From JBAZWV01 sp041660225 (GTDB taxonomy: Bacteria > Patescibacteriota > Patescibacteriia > 2-12-FULL-60-25): DNA of 64,000 nt. The position numbers were made by a program, and so were the translations under genes. Under the pieces are notes generated by a model. It worked only from the letters and a program-made list of their open reading frames with translations. It was not told the origin of the DNA and ran no database searches. The stretch lies in assembly GCA_041660225.1 (NCBI GenBank), contig JBAZWV010000002.1:1-64000 (forward strand), written 5' to 3'. This document shows, piece by piece, positions 48,250-56,807 of the stretch (its first letter is position 1; every line of letters begins with the position of its first letter).

Positions 48250-49170
48250 TCAGCGTTTCAAATATTTTCCGACCGCCGCCCAGGATGACAACGAGACAAG
48301 AACAAGCAACACGCCGCCTTCAACGAGAATCAATTCCAACGCGTTTCCCAAAAAGTAGAGGCGTAGACCCGGATCCATCCCATCGAACAACGGAACAAGA
48401 CGCGGTTCGACAAATGCAACGGCACCCATCACAAGCATCGACGCGAAGAAGAGTGCCATCAGCGCCAGAAAAATACCTTCGAGGACGAACGGCATGCGAA
48501 CGAACGAACCGGACGCGCCAACCAACCGCATAATGCCAATTTCTTCACGCTGGGTATAAATCGCGACACGAATCGCATTGTACACGATCAAGACCGAAAA
48601 GATTCCAAAAATAATGATGAGACCGAGTCCAAAGACACGAACGGATGCACCGATCTCCTGCACTTTTTGGATCGCAGCCGCGTGATCGTCATACGTTTTG
48701 GATTCGATCGCAAAACCGAACTGCGGATTCTTCAGTGCTTCGAGTAAGAATGGATAATCGTCCGTCTTCCGCGCTTTGATGATGAGCGATGCTCCGAGCG
48801 GATTGCCGTCGAGTTCCTCAAGGGCTTCAAGAATCTTCGGATCGCTTTCATGCCGTAATTTGAATGCTTCGAGCGCCTGCTCGGGCGTCTGAAGCACAAC
48901 GGATCGGACCTGTGGCAAATCGGCCATGAAAAATTGCGCCTGCTGCAACACCGCATCAGGCGTCTTATCTTTGAAGAACACGGTGATATCCACTTTATCT
49001 TCCAGCGTCGTGACAGCACGATCAAGCATCGCACCGACGCCGACAACGACGTTCACGGACAATAGCGAAAGCACCAATACGAATACGGTCGCGAGGCCGA
49101 TCCATGCGTTTCGGAAGAAATTCTTCCACGCATACGAAATGATGCGCCAGGTCGTTACACGAATCGCCAT
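48250..49170 (-). CDS. ftsX: Cell division permease-like protein FtsX
   Basis: 306 residues, four transmembrane helices: one near 20-42 and three in the C-terminal half (about 180-300). The large extracytoplasmic loop 1 (about 50-175) is typical. It transmits ATP hydrolysis by FtsE to cell-wall hydrolases. The DPBB/RlpA-like gene and the GH3 gene of the same operon are possible wall-side partners. It is 1 bp downstream of ftsE. Confidence 0.9.
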   Translation of the reverse strand: MAIRVTTWRIISYAWKNFFRNAWIGLATVFVLVLSLLSVNVVVGVGAMLDRAVTTLEDKVDITVFFKDKTPDAVLQQAQFFMADLPQVRSVVLQTPEQALEAFKLRHESDPKILEALEELDGNPLGASLIIKARKTDDYPFLLEALKNPQFGFAIESKTYDDHAAAIQKVQEIGASVRVFGLGLIIIFGIFSVLIVYNAIRVAIYTQREEIGIMRLVGASGSFVRMPFVLEGIFLALMALFFASMLVMGAVAFVEPRLVPLFDGMDPGLRLYFLGNALELILVEGGVLLVLVSLSSWAAVGKYLKR

Positions 49171-49171
49171 A

Positions 49172-49858
49172 TCATGAAGGCAGCAGGTATTTCCCTTCTT
49201 TATGATCCGAGGCGACCTGACCGTTCGCGAGCGTGATCACGCGTTTGCGAAGCCCATTCACGACTTCGCGATTGTGCGTCACAAGCACGATGGTGGTTCC
49301 GAACGCGTTGATCTTGAGGAGGAGGTCGATGATGTCGCGCGTGTTGATCGTATCGAGGTTCCCCGTCGGCTCGTCCGCCATCAGAATCTTGGGACGATGC
49401 ACGAGAGCGCGTGCGATGACGACGCGCTGCTGTTCTCCGCCCGAAAGCTGATACGGAAATCGATGCGTCTTTTCTTCGAGCCCAACGATCTTGAGCACTT
49501 GCGGAACAATGTCATCGATACGCTTCGTCGGCGTTCCTGCAACTTCGAGCGCAAACGACACGTTCTCCCACACTGTTTTCTTTTTGAGTAATTTAAAATC
49601 CTGAAAGACCACTCCGATCTGTCGGCGCAGATCCGGAATATCGCCCGAACGGATTCCTGATACATCCCATCCGCCAATCTCGATCTTTCCGCGGGTCGGT
49701 CGTTCTTCGGCAATCAACAGTCGGGCAAGCGTTGTCTTCCCCGCTCCACTCTGTCCGACAATGGACACAAATTCACCCGCTTCGATCGTGAGCGAAATAT
49801 TGCGCAGGCCATGCACATCCGGAGGATAGACTTTAGAAACGTTTTGAAGCTTGATCAT
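49172..49858 (-). CDS. ftsE: Cell division ATP-binding protein FtsE
   Basis: 228 residues. Walker A GQSGAGKTTL, Q-loop IGVVFQDFKLL, ABC signature LSGGEQQRV, Walker B ILMADEPTG, H-loop VTHN. First-rank match to FtsE including the RQIGVVFQDFKLL segment. Drives FtsX. Confidence 0.95.
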   Translation of the reverse strand: MIKLQNVSKVYPPDVHGLRNISLTIEAGEFVSIVGQSGAGKTTLARLLIAEERPTRGKIEIGGWDVSGIRSGDIPDLRRQIGVVFQDFKLLKKKTVWENVSFALEVAGTPTKRIDDIVPQVLKIVGLEEKTHRFPYQLSGGEQQRVVIARALVHRPKILMADEPTGNLDTINTRDIIDLLLKINAFGTTIVLVTHNREVVNGLRKRVITLANGQVASDHKEGKYLLPS

Positions 49859-49863
49859 GGTTG

Positions 49864-50730
49864 TCAGTAGGACCAGGTTGGCGCAGTTGCGACGGGTGTG
49901 ATCGCCGGTGCGGGAACGACGGCAACGGGAGTCTTGATCGGCGTTGGGATACTCGCAGGCAACGCGTCTGCAATCTTATAATCCGCATCCGTTATCGCAA
50001 CGGGTTCAACCGTCACCTTGATCACACCTGCGCCTTTCGGTGCCAACTCTTGGAACGCAACGATATCGAGATCAATGACACGCTCCGGAAATTTATCACG
50101 TTCCGGACCAAAGTCATTCACACGAACCACCGTATACTTCTGCGGATTCGCAACGCTCCGTACGCGCAATCGTGTTCCTTTCGGGAAATCCGGCGAAGCC
50201 GCACAACGGCACCCCTTGTACTTGTACCAGGATGCGGAACCGGCATGCATGTAATCACCAAGCTTCGTCCCCATACGTACGCGCACGTGACCATACGCGC
50301 GCCCACCCAAAGCTTCCGTCCAGCCGTCTCCCGGAATTTCGCGATATAGCGAGCACACGGTCCAGTCGCCCGGATTGCATCCGTCTTGATTCACGACTTT
50401 CACACCGCGCGCAGAAAGATGATACGGATCTGCCCATGTCAGATGAACGACTTCCTGCCCGAACGTCACGTTCGATGGCGCGATCTCATCCGTATCTTTT
50501 TCGATTTCAATCATCAAAACCGTCGGCGCGGTCAAGTCTCCAGCCTCCCAACTCACCGTCGTTTTTCCGCCGTTAACATCAAGTGAAACCGGCCGACCCA
50601 CGAATCCCCAATCAAGATAAAAAATCTTCCGCTCAACCAACTCCGCCGCCTGTGTCGTATTCGCAAAAAACAAGCTAACGACAGCGACGAATCCAACGAG
50701 AAGAAGCTTGTGGATACCTTTCCAAACCAT
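49864..50730 (-). CDS. Secreted DPBB-domain protein (RlpA-like)
   Basis: 288 residues. Signal peptide (about 1-29, ending ANTTQA), an N-terminal beta domain, then a double-psi beta-barrel (about 155-250): GSASWYKYKGCRCAASPDFP, KGTRLRVRSV, VVRVNDFGPERDKFPERVIDL, which corresponds to the RlpA core. A Pro/Ala/Val tail follows. The catalytic Asp (NDFGP) and the spacing are compatible with glycan-strand lytic activity, but this is inferred. It opens the ftsEX operon, a position that fits a wall-remodelling enzyme. Confidence 0.78.
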   Translation of the reverse strand: MVWKGIHKLLLVGFVAVVSLFFANTTQAAELVERKIFYLDWGFVGRPVSLDVNGGKTTVSWEAGDLTAPTVLMIEIEKDTDEIAPSNVTFGQEVVHLTWADPYHLSARGVKVVNQDGCNPGDWTVCSLYREIPGDGWTEALGGRAYGHVRVRMGTKLGDYMHAGSASWYKYKGCRCAASPDFPKGTRLRVRSVANPQKYTVVRVNDFGPERDKFPERVIDLDIVAFQELAPKGAGVIKVTVEPVAITDADYKIADALPASIPTPIKTPVAVVPAPAITPVATAPTWSY

Positions 50731-50736
50731 GACCGT

Positions 50737-50745
50737 ATCGTAGCA
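50737..50745 (-). promoter_or_regulatory. Extended -10 promoter (TGC TACGAT) of the ftsEX operon
   Basis: Minus strand TGCTACGAT, -10 at 50737-50742, 6 nt before the ATG. Same sequence as at 30094, where it also sits next to a start codon. Confidence 0.5.
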
Positions 50746-50779
50746 TCCCTTCCGTCAAAAAACGATCCCTAAACCGCCC

Positions 50780-50808
50780 TTGATCAATTCAACGCCCTGC
50801 GTTACAAT
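50780..50808 (+). promoter_or_regulatory. Promoter of tRNA-Gly and tRNA-Thr
   Basis: TTGATC (50780-50785), 17-bp spacer, TACAAT (50803-50808, 5 of 6 match), 33 nt before the tRNA-Gly 5' end. Confidence 0.65.
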
Positions 50809-50841
50809 CCCGACGCTGTTTTCATATCAAGCGGGGCCCGT

Positions 50842-50916
50842 GCGGGTATCGTATAGTGGCTATTATGAGTGCTTCCCAAGCACTAGAGAGGGGTTCGATT
50901 CCCCTTACCCGCTCCA
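50842..50916 (+). tRNA. tRNA-Gly (anticodon CCC)
   Basis: 75 nt with encoded CCA. Acceptor GCGGGTA pairs with TACCCGC. Anticodon stem GTGCT/AGCAC with loop TCCCAA region (anticodon CCC). T arm GGGGTTCGATTCCCC. Confidence 0.95.
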
Positions 50917-50917
50917 A

Positions 50918-50992
50918 GCCAGCTTAGCTCAGCGGTAGAGCAATGCTTTCGTAAAGCAGAGGTCCCGGGTTCAATCCCCGGAGCTGGCTCCA
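50918..50992 (+). tRNA. tRNA-Thr (anticodon CGT)
   Basis: 75 nt with encoded CCA, 1 nt after tRNA-Gly. Acceptor GCCAGCT pairs with AGCTGGC. Anticodon loop TTCGTAA (anticodon CGT). T arm CCGGG-TTCAATC-CCCGG. Confidence 0.95.
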
Positions 50993-50995
50993 TAC

Positions 50996-51025
50996 AAAAA
51001 CCGAGGTCGAAAGATCTCGGTTTTT
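50996..51025. terminator. Bidirectional intrinsic terminator
   Basis: AAAAACCGAGGTC-GAAA-GATCTCGGTTTTT, one G-U pair. Serves the tRNA pair (plus) and the SurA-N-like gene (minus). Confidence 0.85.
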
Positions 51026-51053
51026 GAATTGCTTGGTTGTAGGCAGCGTGTGT

Positions 51054-51671
51054 CTAAAACCGCACGTATCGCACCACGTCAGGCTGTTTCAATCGTTCGT
51101 CGATATATCGATTCAATGCTTCAGGATCACCACTCTGCTCTTGGCTCAAGATGAGGGACAGGCGCTGTTCAAGCAGTGCGGGCTTCAAGACGTTTTGACG
51201 AAAATCTTCTTCGTTCCATCCAAACGTATCGAGAAGATAGGTACCGACATCCGGCGTCGTGCTCGAGGTAGCGGACAACACCTCCGAGTAATACTGACGC
51301 AATTCTTCTTCGGTGACCGTAACGTTGCGTTGTTCTGCCAGTTCCTCAAGTGCTTTTTGGACCAACAATTTTTCCAACGCGTTCTTTTCGAGTTCGGCGT
51401 TGAATGGAACGTTCATCCCCTGCTCCTGTGCGGCCGGTGACGCCAAAAACTTTTTCAACGTGTCGCGTGACTTCACGAAATCACGATACAACACGGGTCG
51501 TGAGGCAAGCTTTGCGGCCGGAATCGGTAGAGCATTGGCAGCAGCACGGGCGATCCCGCTATCTGACCGCTTCATAAACATCTGCCAGCCTACGAGGGCG
51601 GTAGATCCAAGAAGAACGAGAACGACGGAAACGCTGGCGATCGTGGCGATGAGTTTTTGGCGGGATGTCAT
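51054..51671 (-). CDS. Membrane-anchored SurA N-terminal-like chaperone domain protein
   Basis: 205 residues. One transmembrane anchor (about 8-30) followed by a helical domain: LRQYYSEVLSATSST and FGWNEEDFRQNVLKPALLEQ match the SurA N-terminal chaperone region. The rotamase (PPIase) domain is missing: the protein ends at the helix RYIDERLKQ. So it is likely a folding chaperone only. Last gene of its operon. Confidence 0.7.
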   Translation of the reverse strand: MTSRQKLIATIASVSVVLVLLGSTALVGWQMFMKRSDSGIARAAANALPIPAAKLASRPVLYRDFVKSRDTLKKFLASPAAQEQGMNVPFNAELEKNALEKLLVQKALEELAEQRNVTVTEEELRQYYSEVLSATSSTTPDVGTYLLDTFGWNEEDFRQNVLKPALLEQRLSLILSQEQSGDPEALNRYIDERLKQPDVVRYVRF

Positions 51672-51674
51672 ACG

Positions 51675-52103
51675 TTATGAGTTGAAAAAATAGGACCACC
51701 AACGTTGCGGATTTCCACGCGGACGAACCGGCGTGGTCGGAGTATCAAGGGCGGACTCTCCCGCGTCACCGGACCATGTCGCGGTTGCAGAATATCCTTC
51801 GAGAACGATCACCCGCTCGCCGGGTTTCTTTCGACCCAGACGGGCACGGGCTTCATACTCTATACGATCGGACGACGCGAGTTCTTTCGTCAGACTGTCG
51901 AGCTGAAGCTTGCGACCTTCGAGTGAATCAACCTGCGCTTCGAGAGCGGTGATCTCATGATCGACCGTCCATCCGCGATAGGATTCCCGAACCGTCGAGA
52001 TTCCGATCACGAAAAGCAAGGCAAGGTTGATGATCAAAAATGCCGGCAAGCGCACAACCGTGCGCCAAGATCGCTGGGGTGTTGCTCCCTGTTGCCGCCG
52101 CAT
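51675..52103 (-). CDS. Septum formation initiator, FtsB/DivIC family
   Basis: 142 residues. Cytoplasmic basic N-terminus, transmembrane helix (about 20-40), coiled-coil (about 50-80, ITALEAQVDSLEGRKLQLDS), then a conserved IEYEARARLGRKKPGERVIVL motif, typical of DivIC. Part of the divisome, where it links FtsL-like and late proteins. An unusual Pro/Trp-rich C-terminal tail follows. Confidence 0.86.
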   Translation of the reverse strand: MRRQQGATPQRSWRTVVRLPAFLIINLALLFVIGISTVRESYRGWTVDHEITALEAQVDSLEGRKLQLDSLTKELASSDRIEYEARARLGRKKPGERVIVLEGYSATATWSGDAGESALDTPTTPVRPRGNPQRWWSYFFNS

Positions 52104-52116
52104 GGCCGCTAGGATA

Positions 52117-52794
52117 TCACGCCTGAGTCGATTCGTCGCCGACCTCCTTCTGCAGGAATCCGGCTACCGCGCCGTCACGATCTTCACCTTTGACGACCGC
52201 TTCGATACGATCCAACGCTTCTTCTGAGAGCCCTTCGAGACGCGAAGAGATTTTCTTGAGACGCTCGCGACGATCCGGAGCGATATCCATACGCTTCGGT
52301 GTCGTCGCGTGACGCAAATCGTTGATCAGCTCGTTGATGCGGCTTGGATGCGAAACACGCGTCACAACCAAATTTGATGTCCCCGTAATCGTCACGTCGA
52401 GCGTTCCGACATGAAACACCGTATCGATCAGTCCTTTGCGATGCCACCCCACATCCTGAATGGATGACAGCGGCGCTTCTTTCACGAACCGCGAAAAAAT
52501 TCCCTTTTGATCAACATCGACCAAGCGCAATGTCGTGACGACGAGCACGTCCGCATCCCAAAGCAGGATCGTCCGCATTGCCGTAACGATACCTGCGATC
52601 AACAAGATCCCGAAGAGTGCGATGCCGGCCACACCCCACGAAAAGAGAGGAAAAATAAAGAAAAACGGCAACACGATACACAAAAATGCGATCCCAAGAC
52701 CACCCAATAACGTAATAGGATGCCGACGCACGATCAGCTTTACGTCCTCTTCATCCTTCAATTGGAGTACGTCTTCGAGATGAAACATGGCCAT
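52117..52794 (-). CDS. Two-helix membrane protein with bacterial PH domain (YdbS-like)
   Basis: 225 residues. Two transmembrane helices (about 28-52 and 58-75) then a bPH2-like domain: LWDADVLVVTTLRLVDVDQKGIFSR and APLSSIQDVGWHRKGLIDTVFHVGTLDVTITGT. A charged C-terminal coiled region. Function unknown. Starts after CTAATCT, no Shine-Dalgarno. Confidence 0.78.
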   Translation of the reverse strand: MAMFHLEDVLQLKDEEDVKLIVRRHPITLLGGLGIAFLCIVLPFFFIFPLFSWGVAGIALFGILLIAGIVTAMRTILLWDADVLVVTTLRLVDVDQKGIFSRFVKEAPLSSIQDVGWHRKGLIDTVFHVGTLDVTITGTSNLVVTRVSHPSRINELINDLRHATTPKRMDIAPDRRERLKKISSRLEGLSEEALDRIEAVVKGEDRDGAVAGFLQKEVGDESTQA

Positions 52795-52817
52795 AGATTA
52801 GCGAAAAATGAGGATGA

Positions 52818-54140
52818 TTACAAGCGCTTCGGGAGAGCCCTGATCGCCTCACGGGCGACTGTTCGATCGTCCCACGGAATCTTTTTTCCACCCGCAACAC
52901 ACATCGCCTGCTCGCTTCCTTTGCCCGTAATGAGAACCAAATCCTCCGGATCAGCCTGTTTCATTGCTTCCGCAATTGCTTCACGACGATCTTCGATGAG
53001 AAAGAGTCCCTCTCCGTCTTTCTTCCCCACACTGCGCGCACCGTTCGCCACGTCTTCCATGATTTGACGCGGATCATCGTCATACGGATCTTCGTTCGTC
53101 ACGATGACGACATCGACATGTTCCGCCGCCATGCGACCAAGGATCGGACGACGCGCGACATCGCGCCCTCCACCCGCAGAACCCAGCACGTGGATCGTCC
53201 GTGCACGCTTGATCGATGAAATCGTTTCGTAGAGTCGCGCAACCGATTCTGGCTCGGGCGCGTAATCAACAATGACCGTAAACGGTTGACCCGCGTTGAT
53301 CCGTTCAAACCGTCCCGGCATTCCATCGACGGATGCAAGTTTTTCGCGAACCTTTTCGAGATCAAGACCAAACGCGCGACACACGGCGATCGCTGCGAGT
53401 GCGTTCTCCACATTCACGAGACCAGGAAGGTGAAGATGAAAGTGTTCGCCCAACGTTTCAAACGCAATTTGATCGGCACTCAACGTGACGTAGTCCGCCT
53501 GAATCAATTCACCAGGAATTCGCTTCGGTTCCGCTACAAACCACACCGTGCGATCAAAGCCACTCACGGCAAAATCTTTCGCATGCGCATCACGCGCGTT
53601 CAAGACCGCGACTTTTTCGATCTGACGTCCATCAATCATCTTCCGCTTGGATGCCGCGACATGACGGAACAAATCAATCTTCGCGCGTTTATAGTTTTCG
53701 AATCCTCCGTGCGCTTCGATATGCTCCGGCGTGAGATTCGTAAACACTGCAACGTCATAGTTCACGCCCGCATGACGATATTGCGCGATTCCTTGTGATG
53801 ACGTTTCAACGACGGCATAGCGACAACCTGCATTCACCATCTCGCGCAGTAACTTTTGCAATTGAAAACGCCCAAGCATTGTCATCTTCGTATCATTCAA
53901 CCATTCACGATCACCAACCTTGAAGAGCGCCGTCGTGGTACAGCCTGTCGCAAAACCGGACGCTTCGAGCGCCTTCGCAATGAGATATGCCGTCGTTGTT
54001 TTCCCGTTCGTTCCGGTCACACCGACAACGATGAGCTTTTCAGATGGATGTCCGTACAGAGCCGCCGCAAACGACGACAAGATACGGTGATACGGGAGCA
54101 ACCAGGGGGCCGGGATCAATGCCTTAAGACGATGCAACAT
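52818..54140 (-). CDS. MurE-like Mur ligase
   Basis: 440 residues, about 50 short of a classical MurE; the N-terminal uridine-binding domain is reduced to a short PWLLPYHRILSSFAAALYGH. The ATP-binding GVTGTNGKTTTAYLIAK, NLTPEHIEAHGGFENYKRAK and PGRFERI segments are MurE-like, as is EDPYDDDPRQI near the C-domain. The usual VDYAHTPD loop reads VDYAPEPE, so the conserved His is absent. Substrate (UDP-MurNAc-dipeptide plus diamino acid) is therefore likely but not certain. Confidence 0.75.
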   Translation of the reverse strand: MLHRLKALIPAPWLLPYHRILSSFAAALYGHPSEKLIVVGVTGTNGKTTTAYLIAKALEASGFATGCTTTALFKVGDREWLNDTKMTMLGRFQLQKLLREMVNAGCRYAVVETSSQGIAQYRHAGVNYDVAVFTNLTPEHIEAHGGFENYKRAKIDLFRHVAASKRKMIDGRQIEKVAVLNARDAHAKDFAVSGFDRTVWFVAEPKRIPGELIQADYVTLSADQIAFETLGEHFHLHLPGLVNVENALAAIAVCRAFGLDLEKVREKLASVDGMPGRFERINAGQPFTVIVDYAPEPESVARLYETISSIKRARTIHVLGSAGGGRDVARRPILGRMAAEHVDVVIVTNEDPYDDDPRQIMEDVANGARSVGKKDGEGLFLIEDRREAIAEAMKQADPEDLVLITGKGSEQAMCVAGGKKIPWDDRTVAREAIRALPKRL

Positions 54141-54157
54141 GGCAAACTCTTACCCTA

Positions 54158-54733
54158 TTAAAGGCTATATGTGAAGAGGCTAATGATCGCAATGATGATG
54201 GCGGCCCACAAAACGAATGCAGCGATCGGGAGGAGCGCCGGCAATCCAAGCGAGGCAGAGATCAACAAAAGCGTCACACCAATCACCTGTAAAAGCATCT
54301 TGATCTTCCCTGCCCAGTTCGCGCTCAGAACCCAATTCTGTTTTCGCCGCACGAGACCGGAACCGACAATGAGAAGCTCAACGCCGATGATAAGCCACGC
54401 CATGCTCCATCCAAGTTGCTGCACGACCGTGAGCAGCGCGACCGAACCAATAAGCAGCTTATCCGCCGCGGGATCTGCAAGCGTGCCCCAGATGGTGATC
54501 TGTTTGCGGATACGAGCGAGGGAACCGTCAAGCAAGTCTGTAAATGCCGCGAATAAAAAGAGCGGGATACCCACGTCCCAATTCTGTTCCGAAATCAACC
54601 ATACGACGATCGGAATCAAGGAGAAGCGTAAGATCGTCAGCTGATTCGGCGTAATCCACCGCGGCAAATAACGTACCGCAATCACATTCATGATTTTATC
54701 ATGTGGATACAGCTGTACGTTTTCGTTTGACAT
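54158..54733 (-). CDS. CDP-alcohol phosphatidyltransferase (PgsA-like)
   Basis: 191 residues from the ATG at 54733; a GTG 18 bp upstream is also possible. Perfect signature DG-x2-AR-x8-G-x3-D-x3-D in DLLDGSLARIRKQITIWG and TLADPAADKLL. About six transmembrane helices. Transfers a phosphatidyl group from CDP-diacylglycerol to an alcohol such as glycerol-3-phosphate. Product identity unresolved. Confidence 0.87.
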   Translation of the reverse strand: MSNENVQLYPHDKIMNVIAVRYLPRWITPNQLTILRFSLIPIVVWLISEQNWDVGIPLFLFAAFTDLLDGSLARIRKQITIWGTLADPAADKLLIGSVALLTVVQQLGWSMAWLIIGVELLIVGSGLVRRKQNWVLSANWAGKIKMLLQVIGVTLLLISASLGLPALLPIAAFVLWAAIIIAIISLFTYSL

Positions 54734-54754
54734 CAACATGCCCGTTTTCACCTC

Positions 54755-54765
54755 TATGCTACCAT
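54755..54765. promoter_or_regulatory. Near-symmetric divergent -10 element
   Basis: TATGCTACCAT between the divergent genes at 54733 and 54777. Plus strand: TGC TACCAT ending 11 nt before the ATG. Minus strand: TAGCAT, 22 nt before the ATG at 54733. Resembles the palindromic element at 44154. Confidence 0.35.
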
Positions 54766-54776
54766 GCGTTTGATCT

Positions 54777-56807
54777 ATGATGGAAACCCTCTGGCTCTTC
54801 GTGGTTCTGGTGACAATCCTCTTTCATGGGCATCTCCTTGGACGTCGTCTGTTCCCGACCATCTGGTGGGGCATTTCGCTTCTCCCGGGCATCGTTCTTA
54901 TGATTGCCCTTCAGAGCTTGATTCAAACGGGGTGGTACTACTCGGGCTATCCTCTTGGTTGGATCAGCGACATCGTTTCGCTTGCCCTGGCTGCCGCCGT
55001 CTGTCATGCGCTGATCCGATTCACGACACAGCCCTCCTCTTCGCCCACACCCACAGCGCCTTTTTCCTTCGCCTTTTCTCCTCGACACATTCTCGGCGCC
55101 GCTCTTCTGATCATTGCGTTGCTCGCGACCATCCTTATCCATCGTTCTGCACTCCTGGCCGGCACGACGGATTCGATCCGAACGCCCTGGCCGCTTCTTC
55201 CGGAGCGAACACTCTGGTTGATCGCACTCACGTGGACGATGCTGATCGCCTCGGTCGCGTTTGTGCGTTCACGTCTGACAACAACCTTGCATGCCGCACT
55301 TGCGACGTCCGCCACGCTCTGGATCGCTCCGCTCCTCTATCGGATTGGATACGGCTTCGATGGCTTTCTTCACATCGCAAGCGAAAAAATCCTTCTCGCA
55401 ACCGGAACGCTTCATCCAAAGCCGCTCTATTACATCGGGCAATATGTGTTTACGACCTGGTTTGCCCGTCTCTCGCATTTCAGCATCGCAGACGTCGACC
55501 GCTGGCTGCTTCCGGTTGCAGCTGCGATGTTTCTCCCGCTCGCTGTTCTCATAACCCTTCCAAAAAAATCAGCCGTCACTCCCTTTCTCGCGTTTGGCGT
55601 CTTGCCACTCGGAGCATTCGTCGCTTCGACGCCACAGGGATTTGCATATCTCCTCGGACTCTGTGCCATTCTCCTTGCTCGAAACACACGCGAGACGCAC
55701 ATCCATCCCTCCGTCTCGTTGATCCTAGCATCCTGGGCTGTCGCAACGCATCCACTTGCAGGCATTCCATTCCTCTTTGTCGCGCTCGCACTTCTCACAT
55801 ACGAACGAACAGCGACGCGATACAAGATCCTCTCTCCCCTTTTCTCTATCCTCGCAGGCATTTCGATTCCGCTCATGTTTGTCGTTCTTGGACTCAAAGG
55901 CGGCACGACGATTGCATGGAATCCGGATACGATTTTCTCGATTGAACCATGGCGTACGTGGCTCACAGGATTTGTTCCGACCATCGGGAATCATTTCGTT
56001 CTCTGGCCTGCCTGGGCGTCTCTCGCCTCGCACATGCTTCCGCTCATCCTAGTCGTTCTTGCATTCATCGGTGGAAAATCGAATCGTCCGCTCCTCCTCT
56101 CCGCGTTAATGCTGTGGCTCTCGGGAACGGCACTGAAAGCGACAGGAGATTTCACATTCCTTATTGATTACGAACGAGGGAATTATGCGGATCGTCTGAA
56201 CACGTTGGCGCTCTTGTGTTTGTTTCCCGCTGCCGTGACCGCATTCCAACAAGCCCATGAACGCCTTCGCCAAACTCCTCGTCCGATTTTGGTTGCGCTC
56301 TCGATCTTCTTCATTACGTTTGCAACCGGCATCGCCTATGACAGCCTGCCGCGTCACGATGCACTCGTGACCGGACGCGGATGGACCACGAGCCGTGCGG
56401 ATATCGAGGCCGTCCGTCTGATCGACAGTGATGCAAACGGACGCGACTATACGGTTCTTGCAAATCAAAGCGTCTCCGCGGCTGCGGTCGCAACACTCGG
56501 ATTCAAACGCTATGCCGACGATGTGTTCTTTTATCCCATTCCGACAGGAGGTCCGCTCTACGAACTGTATTTAAAAATGACCTACAACGAACCGTCACGC
56601 GATACGGTAAAAGATGCCGCGCGTCTCGGAAAAACCGATCTCGTCTATATCGTTTTAAACAATTACTGGTGGCGGGCTCCGCAGGTTGCAGAATCCATCC
56701 GTGCCATCGCGGACAAACAATGGGATATTGAAACAGGAACCGTCCGGGTCTATCGCTTTGATGTCAGCAATGAAGCCAACGCTTCAACCACCGCGGTCGG
56801 TCGGTGA
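54777..56807 (+). CDS. Large polytopic membrane protein, possible GT-C-like glycosyltransferase
   Basis: 676 residues with about 12 transmembrane helices in the first 540 residues, followed by a soluble C-terminal domain (about 545-676). An extracytoplasmic loop near 185-215 reads YGFDGFLHIASEKILLATG, with an acidic-then-His pattern like the first loop of GT-C enzymes. Not recognised more closely. It is the only plus-strand gene before the glycosyltransferase cluster and overlaps the convergent gene by 58 bp. The GT-C call is inference. Confidence 0.5.
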   Translation: MMETLWLFVVLVTILFHGHLLGRRLFPTIWWGISLLPGIVLMIALQSLIQTGWYYSGYPLGWISDIVSLALAAAVCHALIRFTTQPSSSPTPTAPFSFAFSPRHILGAALLIIALLATILIHRSALLAGTTDSIRTPWPLLPERTLWLIALTWTMLIASVAFVRSRLTTTLHAALATSATLWIAPLLYRIGYGFDGFLHIASEKILLATGTLHPKPLYYIGQYVFTTWFARLSHFSIADVDRWLLPVAAAMFLPLAVLITLPKKSAVTPFLAFGVLPLGAFVASTPQGFAYLLGLCAILLARNTRETHIHPSVSLILASWAVATHPLAGIPFLFVALALLTYERTATRYKILSPLFSILAGISIPLMFVVLGLKGGTTIAWNPDTIFSIEPWRTWLTGFVPTIGNHFVLWPAWASLASHMLPLILVVLAFIGGKSNRPLLLSALMLWLSGTALKATGDFTFLIDYERGNYADRLNTLALLCLFPAAVTAFQQAHERLRQTPRPILVALSIFFITFATGIAYDSLPRHDALVTGRGWTTSRADIEAVRLIDSDANGRDYTVLANQSVSAAAVATLGFKRYADDVFFYPIPTGGPLYELYLKMTYNEPSRDTVKDAARLGKTDLVYIVLNNYWWRAPQVAESIRAIADKQWDIETGTVRVYRFDVSNEANASTTAVGR

